Below the pieces are notes generated by a model, which was given only the letters and a program-made list of their open reading frames with translations, was not told where the DNA came from and ran no database searches. From NCBI RefSeq assembly GCF_002078875.1, contig NC_034410.1, positions 82,837,258 through 82,901,257 of the forward strand: a stretch of DNA of 64,000 nt, read 5' to 3'. Below are positions 24,701 through 37,378 of this stretch, in pieces. How positions within the stretch are numbered: position 1 is the first letter of the stretch; each line of letters begins with the position of its first letter. Source of the DNA: Numida meleagris. Its lineage: Eukaryota > Chordata > Aves > Galliformes > Numididae. Made by a program: the position numbers and the translations under genes.

Positions 24701-27700
24701 GGGATTTAGCAACCCTTCGGGCCAGTACAGTTCTAACAAAAAGCACACTGAGATAAATCACTTCCCTACCTTCAAACGCATGGTTATTACGAAGTGTATA
24801 TTAAGGTTATACTATCTGAAAGTATTTTATGTGATACAACAGGATATGAATATTGCATTTTAACTTCCTATTTTAATTTGTTTTATCCTGACAGAATGAA
24901 CTAGTAATTTGTGTGTTTAAACAAGTCAAACATATGAATTCATGCATACACTTAGTCAAAACCAGATGGACTTTGTTTCTCCACCCTCAGATCAGCAGAA
25001 GCATTTAACAAGCTTCAAAACAGAGGACTTAATTTTGAAGAGCCTCCCTCCCCCCACCTCTCCATCCTACAAAGCACTGCACAAAGTAGAACCTACAAAG
25101 TAGTAAGGATTTGCGCAGGAGAACACCCAACAAAATTTCATCCACAAACTTGAAAAGTTCATCACAAATATTTGGCTTCCTGTGATTCCAAGTGTACATC
25201 TATATCAAGTCACCAACACACACTTAGAATACCTATAACCTATATAGATTGGTTGTAGAAGAGACAGAATCATATCTTGGTAAATTATCTTCCTCTGCAC
25301 TTTAGCACTGTTCTTTACCAAATTCTTTGTGGACAGCTTCACATAAAAAGCTGTAAGCTTTTAATCTTGTCTTATACAGAGATTTACACAGGGTGTTCCA
25401 CAAGGAAAGCTCATCTTGTCTACCCTACATGGTTTCCATCAAGACAGTCACTTCCATCTCATACAATAAAGAATGTTACAGTACAAAGTTCCTTTTGCTT
25501 TAACACCGCAATACCTTTAGTCAACTTCCATTATTTGTGCAAGGTGAAATTCTGCTTTTAGAACGAAGTCCAGATAGAAACGCACTACAGCTAAACTAAT
25601 TTTCCTTAATCTCATGCAGGTCAGGAAGGTTTATGTGACTTCTACACAGTATGTCTTATGTTTCTGTAGATTATCAGTCCCATGAAGAGCTCATTTCTCA
25701 TATAGTTTGAGATCCCCTTCTGGCCAGTATAAAACTCAAAATTTGCTCCTGAAATACATTTGTAGCAGTTTGCAGAGTCCTCCCAAAAATCCCTGGAGAA
25801 TAATACTGTGGATGCAGAGTGAGCAGCCCAAAATCATATCAAGAAGTGAATGGGACAAGCAACTACTGTTCCCAGCTCCTTAGAGAACCAGAACAGTGCT
25901 CAACTCCCATGACAACTGGCAACTGAAACAGCGAGCTCATGGGAGCACAAGAGCAAAGGATGTTCCTCCACACTGATGGAGCACACTACAAGGGTAGACT
26001 TTCCATTAAGGTGGATGCCCAGGTAGACAAATCTTGTTCAAGCTCTTGAACAGAGCAGTACTCTGTGCACAGCGCATACTGCCATGGCTCTGCTGAAGAC
26101 CATCCTTCACTCCACAAAACATACTTTCATCTCTACACTGCAGTGCAGGATTTTATAGTTTAAACTCATATCAGGTTCTCCAGCTGACAGGTTAAGATAC
26201 TGGCACACACATCCTTCTGCCAGTTTACTCAGAGAGCAAGATAGCTGAAGGCAATGACATCTTAAGCAATCTCTGTTAATCTTTTTACAGCTGTTTATCA
26301 AAGTCTCAAATCCTTCTGTCGAGGAGGAGATTACAGACATTGTCACCTTACAACACAGGCAGTAGAACATCTCCAAGGAAGCTTTGGGAGCACCACAAGA
26401 GAAGCAACAAATGCCTACAGCTAAAAAGAAATAAAATTGAAAAATAAATTGAATCTTAAATTGGAAACCTTCACCCAGGATGGCTGACAATACCAGCTTC
26501 TAGCTCTCTGGTCAATACATATTCACCTTTGGCTTCCCAGACCAGGAGCTCCAACTCCCCGCCCATCACCCTGCAGTTGCATAGCGACACACTCAGAGGA
26601 TTCCAGTACAATGTCCCTGACTTCAGATGCTTGCAGACACACATACACAGAGAAGCACCAGATGGCCTGGGAACTGTTTTCCCAAGCATTTTCAAAACTG
26701 GGCTCATTCCACAAGCTCAAGAAGAATGCAACTAGTTGGTCATAAGAAAGGAAATACTGAAGCAAAATTGTTCCCCTGGCTTTTCTCTTAGAAAAATGCA
26801 AAACAAAACAAAGAGCATGTTTATTCAAATGTTTAGAATAGTTGTCATTCTAGTTGAAACCTGTCTTTCTAATGAACCTTGTGGATTTGAAGGTAAAAAG
26901 CATATTTTCCATTGGAACTCTTTTTAACATGATTCAGAACTGTCTTTTAGTGCTTTCAAGACATAATCCTCCACCTACTACTTAAGAAGTGCTGTTTTAT
27001 GTCATGTTCTTAAACCAAATATATATATTTTTAAAAAAGGACAATTTTTAATTGGAAAAATTAATCATGAAGTCAAACTCATGAACAGTCTAATTTTCAA
27101 ATGAGAGACTAAAAAAATAATTCAGGAATTAGAGATTTCAGTTCAAATTCGGTATATACATTTCCACTTCCCTCATGATCAAGAATGACTGTTTGTACTA
27201 GCAACAAGATTTGTTTCTGAATATCTGCATATAAAAAACTGCAGTAAACTCAGATCACTTTAATGTTGTTGATCACTGATAGATTGGGAATCCAATCATT
27301 GCTTACAGCAGTATTGTTTTCCCTCAGCAGCATAGTTGTCTTTCACTTCACTTGCATCCAGTGTCAAAGGGATAAGAAGTATAGAAAAAGTACTCCATCA
27401 CAGGATATCCACATTAAGAAGTGGCCATCCAGAAGTGTTTTCAGCTCTGGTTCTGTTTGAAACTCCACCGGTGGAGCCCAGAGAAAAATGACTCTCTAAA
27501 ATTCTTAGAATCTTTTTAACTTCAGTATCAGCTTTATTATTCTCATCAGTTCTGGCTCTCTATTAGGTTCTGAAAAATAAAAAGAAACTAGACAGTTGGG
27601 TCCAGTCAGGAATAAATTAAATTGAATAATAATTTTGAAGAAAATTAAATCTCATAAACTGAGTAATTTCTTGCTCCATAAGACTGCACATTTATTAAAT

Positions 27701-28127
27701 AACAACAATAAAGAACCTCAGAATAATAGGTTTCCACAGGACATCTGACTTGGGCACTGATCAGCTCCTTGAGATCTAGCTTGAGCTACTTGCTACAGTT
27801 TCCGTCCCTGAGTCCCACAGTGCAGCAACTAAGCATCTCTTATTCACTTCATACTAAGCTGGCTGATTTACTGGTGCAGGTAACGAACATTCCCACGATC
27901 AAACTGTGAGAGCACTGAGTACATGAATCAGCCATTCCTGAAGTGATTACTTATATCCTCAAGCCCCAGTTCAACAACACAGGCTTTCACAGCACTTCTG
28001 CCTTAAAGAGCTCCCATGCCCTCTGTCAGGTTTTTCTGCTTGCTTGGTCCCTTCCTTGTACCATACCTTTAACAGAAAGGATTTCTGACACTCAACACTG
28101 CAAAAGCATTTTTAGGGTGAAACATAC
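15791..28127. other. Unannotated intronic sequence
   Basis: More than 12 kb with no recognised transposable element or exon, which makes it the longest repeat-poor stretch of the window together with 29-40 kb. It is AT-rich with A/T homopolymers near 17410, 21655 and 22345. A minus-strand 127-codon Cys-rich frame at 26490-26107 has no ATG at its beginning and is not recognised. Conserved noncoding elements could lie here, but sequence alone cannot show that. Confidence 0.5.
17811..17845. repeat. Alternating purine-pyrimidine tract (CA/CG-rich)
   Basis: A 21-base perfectly alternating run begins at 17811 ('tgcacacatgcgcatgcaca'), followed by 'agacacacacgcg'. It includes the palindrome 'catgcgcatg'. 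Such sequence can adopt Z-DNA; no function is shown. Confidence 0.7.
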
Positions 28128-28276
28128 CTGGATCTGATCCCTGAGCTGGCTTTCAGCACAGCCACGCGAACAGCTGAAAGGGCAGGGGCCTGTGTTCTGC
28201 ACAAGGATGGGAAAAGAAGCCAAGAGCTGTTCATATTGCCCAGGAGACACCTGGGCAAAAATAAGGGTAAGCATTC
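28128..28276 (-). other. Candidate unrecognised exon with strong splice signals
   Basis: On the minus strand a 15-base T-run (28312-28298) and 'catctatttcag' precede 28276 as a polypyrimidine tract and acceptor. The segment ends at 28128 with CAG followed by GTATGT, a good donor. The 149 bases between are more GC-rich than the surroundings and open in two of three frames, including the frame that would follow the phase-0 end of exon 1. The translation is not recognised, and 149 is not a multiple of three, so inclusion would shift the known FERM frame. It could be an alternative exon, an exon of a noncoding RNA, or chance: splice-like pairs do arise at random in 40 kb. Confidence 0.25.
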
Positions 28277-28802
28277 CTGAAATAGATGCGTGTAGACAAA
28301 AAAAAAAAAAAAGGCAACTTAAACAATGAGGAAGGGAAGAGGGGAAAGCAGCCAGCAGCACTGTGCACAGTGCAATCCTGAAGTGCTCTGTTCTGCTCAC
28401 AGTCATCAGTTTTCACCACGAGAGAGTTAACAAGATCACTGCTGCTCAACTACACAAAACCAGCACAGTAGCAAGAGTAGATGGGTCTCACTGGTTGCAC
28501 AGACTGATTTGCATCTTTGGGGGATGCAGAACTGCATCAACACACCGTAGCATAAATCAGTGAAGTCACGGGTCATACATGCAAACAAGAGTTTTGGTCA
28601 CGCTCATTAGGTTGAAGACAGTGCCCTGGATTTAAGCAGCACTGTAGAAACTCTGGTGTAACAGAAAAGCAAACGAACATGAAGTCTTGGTATAACGCTG
28701 CAGCCAAGGAAGTAAACATGAACCCTGAACACATAAGAAGGCAACATTAGAAATGGAGTAATGCCATTTCACGTAACACTCGCCAACCACTATAATTATT
28801 CA

Positions 28803-29001
28803 TTCAGAGAGTGGTGAAGCACTGGAACAGGTTGCCCAGGGAGGTTGCAGATGCCCCACGCCTGAAGGCATTCAAGGCCAGGCTGGATGTGGCTCTGGGC
28901 AGCCTGGTCTAGTGGTTGGTGACCCTGCACTCAGCAGGGGGATTGAAACTCAATGATCTTTGAGGTCCTTTTCAACCCAGGCCATTCTATGATTCTATGA
29001 T
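28803..29001 (+). mobile_element. CR1 LINE 3' end with intact terminal repeat
   Basis: The sense CR1 3' end is on the plus strand: 'agagtggtgaagcactggaa', 'caggttgcccagggaggttg', 'aaggccaggctggatgtggc' and 'gatctttgaggtccttttca', ending in 'attctatgattctatgat', two copies of the diagnostic 8-base terminal repeat. It is about 200 bases, 5'-truncated, and opposite in sense to the gene. The well-kept tail suggests it is among the younger copies here. Confidence 0.95.
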
Positions 29002-32000
29002 AATAACATTACTGCACTCAGCTCAAATGTATGAGCATTCCAGCACATCAGCACAGTCAGAAATAAGATACCAAGAGTTATTCTGAGTTTGAAAGGCAAC
29101 TGGAAATCAAATTTCTTTTTGTCTACTTAGAATAAAGGTAGGATTAAGAGGTGAGTTGCATGGGAATTTAATGAGCCTTCATACGGAGAATATGTTTCCC
29201 ACAGTCATGGGTCTCTTCATCACTAGCCTGCTCAGACTAAGAGAGAGGATAGCAAGAATCATAAAAATATGAGATATATTAAAAACTTTGTTATTATTCT
29301 TAAGAGTCCACATAAAACCTCAAGCGAAAACTACTTCTCATTACAGACTCTTAAAAGTAGAGAAACTATTTAAATCCAAGGAGAGACGTCGCTAAGAAGT
29401 GACAGAATCGAAACATTTTTAGAAAGGAGTTCTAGAGACTGGTCAGGGAAAGAGAACAGATTAAGTGTTCAGAATGGTCCACTCTGACCTGAAATAAATC
29501 TACCGTTCAGGACTCACTCCTTTACAGCCATCCATATGACTAACTATCCCATATAATTTAAAGAGCAATATTCTAAATGACACCAAGGAAGAACAGTCAG
29601 TTAACTTCCATTTAATGTAATTGTAACAACCTTAACAAAAGATGTTACAAGTAGGAACAAATGAGAACAAAGGTAGCTGAAACCTCTGATAGCCATTTAT
29701 CTGAAGTAAAATTTCTTCATTTAGCAAATGAGGTGGCACTACCGGAAGCAGCAATAAAATTGACAGGCCTTCACAGAAGAGAGAGGAAGAAAAAAGGTAC
29801 AAGTAAGTAAGACTAATCCTACCAGTGATTTTCCGCAAACCTTTCATTCTAGCATAGTTCCCTTTTAAAAATTGCTTGCAGAAGCAGAAGAGCAATGTGA
29901 TCCTGTTACTATATGTAAGTATGCATTCACTTTGTCAAGCCATAAGGGAACTATCTCCCTACCTACTTGCTCAAGCACAAAGAGTACAAAAATAATAGGT
30001 GCCATAAATCCTAGCTACCTTAAACATCAAGTCTGTTTTTTTATGCCACCAGGAACCATCAGTCTCAAAAGGGCTTTTTAAGATACAAATGTCATTTTGA
30101 ATAACATCATAAATTCATTTAGATCTGAAACTAAAGCTGCATGCTTGCCTCCCAGCAGTAACTGTGGTGCCCGTTTCCACATTTATAACTTACCCTTTAG
30201 CTACAGAACCACTCCAAGTTTATTAGCACTGCAGGTTATGTCTGTGCATAGGACAGAAATAGAAGTATACTCCACAGCACACATTTTCCCATCAGCCCTG
30301 CACCCAGCCTCCCATCCCCTGGTTTATTTAAGAACTTTCACCAACATCTCCGCTCCTGTTTACGTTATTTGAGTCGGGATGTTCACAGAACAAACTTCTC
30401 AAGCAAAGTAGGTTGATGTTCTTGGAAACAGACAAAGCGGTCTCACCTCATCGCTTTGAAACTGCACTGATTCCTCATTTTGCCTTCAGGGACATTTTGT
30501 AGCATGACAGTCTTCTCCTGGATTGCAATGGGACAGTCTATCTGGCCACTTCAATCAGCGCTTTCACTTTATGTACAAAACCACAGAGGCAAACAGACTT
30601 TGCTCTCCATCTCACTAGCATCAGCTTCAAGGCAGACTATTGCCATACTTTACATACTGGTATAAGAAATCTGCAGTTCTCTAAGACTCCTAAGAAGAAC
30701 TGCAGTCACCAGCTGAAGTGTTCAAAATTCCATGCTTTAACAGTTAACAAAAGTCTGCCACTACACTGCTTAAAGCTAAAGTGTGCAAGAGAGAAAAAAA
30801 GGTTGTTTTTCTTTTACAAAAAAAAAGCTGGTGGAAGAAATACAATGACAGAAGCATTGTGGCAGCAAGAAATGAACTGCTGTTAGGAGATGGGAGATAA
30901 AAGTTTTCCTCTGGGTACTGGGTCTTCACAGTTGGAGGAGACACTGGAGGAGTGTGGGCAGCAGTGCTGGGAGCTGCTCTGCTCTGCAGGGACGAGCTGC
31001 CTGCACTGGGAGGCTTCCCATTGCCTGCAGCTGGTAGCTCCCAGGAGGCAGAGCTACTCAAGCCCTAGTAGCAGCAGCCTGGCTAATGAGGTTAACACAT
31101 ACACAAGGAATAGGAACTGGTACTCTTCAGCTCAGTATCGCCCTACCTTCCTCTCAAGCTAGCCATTTGCTTGCCCTGTTGCCTGACAGCAAAAGAAAGT
31201 TTATTTGGAGGGCTATCCTTCGAGATACCACTCAATGTTTTATATTTACCAAAATCCCCACATCTTTCCGTTTCACATACCAATACTTCAGACTGATCAT
31301 GATGGAAATACCAGACAATCTGTTATCTCCGCAAAAATAAGATTAAATTAATGAGCGTCTAATACTATAAAATGTAGGGATAGAAATAAAGGTTCTCCCT
31401 TTCTGGCCATAACCATATTCTTAAAGAAGCAATATCTTTACCAAATTAGCTCAACTACTTTTTTTAAGCACACTTTATGATCAAGTTATAAACCAAAATA
31501 TGGTGGGTGCTCAATGTGAAAATACATCAAAATCCAAGCACAAACTGTAAAATGAGAACATCTGTTGGCAAATTTCAATAGCAGCAAACAAAAAACGCTT
31601 GTTCTCATTTCACAGCATTGAATTTTTCTATTCCCACTCCCAACCGAGAAACACAGCAATCAGCCTCAACCTATTTTTGCTAATATACAGACAACTGCTC
31701 AAACTTTTCTCATTTCTCCCTATATTTTCTAATCATCTTCACTTTTTAAAGCCACAAATGAAGTCTCATCAGAAAGGCCTTACTATATGATAAATTTATG
31801 ATGGAAATCTCGCATGTAGATGCTACACAGGAAAAGAAGCCATTTTAAGCAACCGAAGAGGGGTTGGCTCAGAAAATTCCAAAGGAAAAAGTGAAGGCAG
31901 TGAATAATATTATCTTGTTTCTAATTCTGAATTAAAGAAAACTATTAAAAACATTTGTTGTACAGATTATTTCCTTATATACTTAACTCCTAAAATATAG

Positions 32001-35000
32001 GACCTCTTGTGAACTACCAAAAATCCTTAATTCAAGGAAAGAAATCTCCTTTAAGTGGCCACTCTTTGCAACAACTAAGCCATCAGTCTGAACCCAGCAC
32101 AAAGCAGAAGCATCTTACTACAATCGACACTGAATGACTTCACTGCTGATTCCTTTTAGAAGCCAGTCTCCTAGTAAGCAGGTCCCCCTATTAAAAAGGC
32201 ACCCCAAGAATATTAACACCTTTAATTAACTGGAAGTCAAGAGCAGAACTCCAAGTCACGTAGACCCAGTTGCACAAGGCAACCTGCAGCTAGGTGTTCC
32301 AAGCCCTGCTAAGCACAGGTAACTCGAGACTCAGCAGCAGCTAGACAACGAGGCTGGGAAGACTCCACCCGGGAGAAAGGGGATGTCCGTAACATAACAA
32401 AACAGCAATGAAGACAGGGTTGCAAGGTGAACAGCAGGGAAAAGGAAAACAAATAAACCGTGCCCAATACATGAAATAGCAGGAAGAAGAAAAGAAGTCT
32501 GTTGCACAGCAAACAAGTTCTATTACTGCTCTATTAAACCAGCTCTTCCCACCCCATTGTTACATAGGGGAGGCCTCAACTGACACATATATATGCAAAC
32601 ACCCGAAGGTCACAATGTGTCAGAAGCTAAGTGGATACTGCCCGCTGGATAGTACGCTTCCAGGGCGCTGCCTATCCTAGCAATATGATCTATTTTAAAG
32701 AATACTGCTCTTTAATTATTTTGCTTAATTCAAAGAGATAACACACTCATCATTCATCATCATCTCTCAAAGCAAAGCACTCACGGAAGGTTCATTATTC
32801 AGGAAGAACTGCTACTCAGTAAGTAGCCTGAATACAAAACCTACATACTGTGGATTTGCATCTCGACTGAATAGTGATCTTTGTTGGAATACGATGATTG
32901 TACACAGTACTGGTGTTCTCAGTTCTGCTTGTAAAAATAGAAGCTCTTGGTTTTAGTCTTTTTACATAAATGCAGGCCCTCAATTTTGAATCATATATCA
33001 CAGTTTCTGGAATGACTAACAAGGTACGTAAGAAATTTAAATGACAGAAAACAGCCTTGAATGATACTGGATGGGTACAAGGGAGAAAAAGAAGAAAAAC
33101 AAACAGAATTGTTCATTTTCTTCAAGAATGTGGAAAATCGTCACTTGCAAACTGAAAGCAGGTAACACTTGAACATTAAGCAATTTTGTCCAGACTTAAC
33201 ACCAACCAAAAAGGTACGATGCAGTTAGCAGGCTTTTTTTGTCTGTCAATATTAGCAGATTATAAATTCATCTGTAGCACTGGATAATTTTTAAGCTTAA
33301 TGCAACCAATAAACTGCTTATTTGCAGTTTTATTGGTTTTTTTATTTATACTATCTAATACCTAACATACAAATAAGAAACTTTCAGCTGAAAACAATGG
33401 GAAGCTAAGCCTGCTAAGCTAGAGAAATATCTCAGGTGCACATTTTGTAATATGTATACATAATATACAAAAAAATACAGGAGGAAGTAAAACGTACAGT
33501 AATTAATAGTACTATAAAAATAAAATGAAAAAAAACATTGTTTTCAAACAACCACAACAAGATTTATCCTTCGATGGAGTTAACCTTTAAAATAACACTA
33601 ATTTAATTACAGGTCACAATCTTCAAGTCATAACACAATGCTGTTCTAATTGTGTATTTATGCTGCTATGTTCATATGAGTCCAGATTCTTCAAAATAAA
33701 GGACTCAGAACTCTGCACATGTTTATGCAGAGTTACCTATGATATTTCACAAGCAAAAGATAGGATCATCCATTAGGATTTCCAGCATCTATTTGTCATA
33801 TAAGTTGCACCACATGTATTAAAATCACAAAATACAGTAAAATCTCAAGTCAATATGTTTCTCAGAATAGTACTTAAAAGACATTAGGTATTTTTGGATT
33901 AACTATCTGTGGTTCCTTAACAACAAAGGAGTAAATTGGTCTCAATCTGAATAGAACAAAAATGTAAACAGGCAAGATGAATTAACTCTTAATATTTTTC
34001 ATGCTTCATAGCTGGAGTCTGAACCAAGCATTTCAACAAAGATTTCGAAATAATCCATCATAATATAGCTAATGGTCCAGGACATATTTAAGCTGATACA
34101 GAGAAATAAATGGAAATAGCAAGTCAAATAAAGAGCAGATGGTCACTCTAAGCACTTCATTACCCTCCAACCCTTTTATTTCTAATGCAATGTGAAAAGA
34201 AAAAAAGAACGTAGTCTATATCGGAAAACATATTTAAAAAAATCTGTTTCTCAACGTAAAATACTAACCCAGCAACACTGTATGTACAGTTAACAGCTGT
34301 TGGCTTCATCATTCTAGCGCAACTATCGATAGCTGTGAAAATGCCTTTTTGTAGGGAAGAACTGCACAGAAGGGAGTTCCAAATTTCTGACAACTGCAGA
34401 GAACCACAGAAATGATCTAAGTGGGCAGGAGGGGATGGGACAGAGAGCAATGCTCAAGGACTCAAACAGAAGGAAGCAGACCTCTAGAGCTCTTTCAAGT
34501 GCCTCCCAGAAGAGATCCTCCACAGCAAACTTTCACAGCTTTTGTAGTTGCTGAGGGGGTGCAAAGACAACTGCTCTTGCAGACTGGGAAAATAGAGTGA
34601 GGAGGAAAAAAAAAAAAAAGAGTTATTATGAAAGAAATTCAGAGACTATCATGCTAGTAACACAGATGATGTCCAGGAAGAAGTATAGAAAATTGCTCAG
34701 GGAGGAGATGGAGAAGGAGAAGGATGAGTGAAAACAGCTGGGAATTTAAAAAGAGAAGATCCAAAGAGGGAAAAAGAAAACAGACCTAAGCTTAGAAGAG
34801 AGATACTAAATGGAATCAGCTTATCAAAGTTACAGGAAAAGAGCTATTTACAGAGAGGCTACAAGTAGAAGCACAAGGAAGAAAAGCAGCAGTAGAGAGC
34901 AGAACTCATTTCTGTCCTTTGTCTTTTGATCTCCATACTCAGAAACTGTTCTCCTTTCACTGTCCTGGTCCCACAAGACTGCCTCCATGTCCTCACTCCT

Positions 35001-35339
35001 TTATCTTTCTGCATCCCAGAACATAAAATTACTCTCATTCTGATGGGCCCATGAGAGAAAGCACTACAGTTTCTACTGCAGGTTATCTCGTTCTGATAGC
35101 TGAAGAGCAGTTGCTTCTTGGGCATACCCAGAGTGATCTCCTATTCTCATTTTTACTCTGCATCATCTATCTTACTGTCAATTTTGTACTTCCCTCTCAA
35201 GCTCTGTATCTGTTCTTCTCCCATTCTAAACCTGTTTCTTCCTGTACTACATTCTGTGATCCAAACAGACCTAGTCTTCTGCCCTTCTGCACAGTCTGAA
35301 CTTCCAAAGTCACTTTGTTCCTACTTCCTCCCTCACAGG

Positions 35340-35368
35340 AATTATTATTATTATTATTTTTTTTTTTT
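35340..35368. repeat. (ATT)n microsatellite followed by T-run
   Basis: Six ATT units run directly into a T-run of about a dozen bases. Likely polymorphic; no function evident. Confidence 0.9.
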
Positions 35369-37354
35369 ACATGCCCAACCAGATATTGTTTTTCCTCTTC
35401 AGCACCTCTACTAGGAGCATGGAGCTACAGGTTTGCTACCCAGCAATCTTATCTAGAAAACAACCACAGGGAAAAAAACATATTAGATGTACTCTATTTG
35501 CAAATAAACATGCATTTTCTAACTGCTCAGAAAGTTTCCTTCTTACTGACCTTCTTTATTCAAATCCATAGTGGCCTTCAGTTTTTCACCAGTTAAGCCC
35601 AGTTCTCACAGTGCTGCTACAAAGCATTTATATGTTAACCAACAAGGGTCGGGACACACTGGCGTAACTTCTCTCACTTGAGCATAGTTGTATTCTGTTG
35701 TAAAAACACTTCCAAAATAATACATAAAACAACCTAATCTCCTCTCCATCTCTTCAAAAACTTAAGCTCTCTATCAAAGAACCAGTGCCAGCTGCTCATG
35801 TTCTTGCAATACACTGTTCTCATCATTGATCCTCCCTCACCAGTTGAGGACTCTTTCCTGTTATAACAGTGATCCTGTTACCCTATTTGTATTGCATTGG
35901 AAAATGGTATTGGCTTCCATAAATAACTAATGGTACTCACACGCAAAATGTATCTAATGTGTGTCAAAATAAAACACTGTTCACTGCATCCCTTTTTCAC
36001 CATATACTGTTCAAGTGTGTTTTATCTGCTGTAGACTTATTAAGGATGTTTGGTGAGCGTGCCAAGAGCCTGAAATTCCCTCTTCTCAGTCAAGAACCTA
36101 CTCATCATGCAAGTCTGAAGCACAGTTATAGTCCCATGTGTGCACCCTCCTCTCATTCCTGTTCCTCTGGGGCTGCATAGGTCCCTGGCTGTTAGTATAT
36201 ATTTCTACTATGAATATTTTTTCCACACACTTTCAGTAGACACAGCAATGCATTGGAGCGTGTGATACATGCACAAGGTAATTAAAAGTTATTGCCAGAA
36301 GATAACGCATCAAGCTCTGGCTACAGTTACTTCACCAGAGCTTTATGGTAATGAAAAAGCATTTCAACAAGAGTGACAGAAGGAAAATACCCCAGCACTT
36401 CTACAAAGAGAGCTTGACTTATGAAGCGGATTACAAGAAGTGGTAGCCACAGCAGTTCATGCACACAAGGCAGCCTTTGCAAGCCTGAAAACATGCTTTC
36501 CACATCTGAAGCACTCTGATTTTCAATTGTTGAAAAGTACCCTCTAAATAAAGAACTATATTATCAATTTTGCACTTGAGAAAAGCTTTAAAGAATTAGT
36601 TCTAAAATGTCTGCTCCACACCTGATATAAAATATGTATTTGAGTAGTGAATAAATCTTCAGTTAGGAGACTCCAGAGAATGCCTTAAATTAAGTGTCTG
36701 CAGTTTTTATTCCTGAAATGTCATTAGGAAATCACGTGTTACGTAAAAGAAAGGTTGAGCAGTACCCCTCTCCAAATATTTATCACTTGTTCCAAGTTAA
36801 ACATACTACTAACTTTAAGATTGAGATGACTACTCAAGAGTCAATTTAACATTTACATTTTATTTAAGCACAGAGGCCAGCAGATAGGTTTTGTTATGCT
36901 TCATGCTAGTCTAACAAGAAGAGGATACAATAGACAGAAGATTACGCAGATTAAAAAAGGCTATGAAGAACATTTACTATCCCTATCCTGAAGTGTTTCC
37001 ATAGCAGCCGAAACAATTATTAAAAGAGATACACCAAAAGGAAGGCAAAGAAACAATATGAAAGCTATCTACCTGAAAACAATCCATAGATTTCAAGAGC
37101 TATATATAACTTGTTCATTAACTTAATCATTAAGCGTCACCTACTTTCTAATACACCACATAGGTCTTTGTAAGGATGTCCATGGCAGCACAGAAATTTG
37201 TTACAGCGATGAGTATTATGACAGACAGTGTTTCAACTGCTCTGGCTCCGTATCACTGAAAACATACGGTTTCCTATGTCTGCTTTGCAAGACAGGGATT
37301 TCCACAGTAAAGTAAGCTTACCATTTGTTCCCTCTCTCTCATCCCACTTAGATT

Positions 37355-37378
37355 AAACAAATAAACAAACAAACAAAA
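37355..37378. repeat. (AAAC)n microsatellite
   Basis: Consecutive AAAC/AAAT units ('aaacaaataaacaaacaaac'). No transposable element is recognised next to it. Confidence 0.85.

Noticed and set aside
26107..26490. 127-codon Cys-rich minus-strand frame, with a weak exon-like part at 26347-26414
   Set aside because: It opens at TTG; the internal acceptor is fair but the donor (GTGACA) is poor, and the translation is not recognised.
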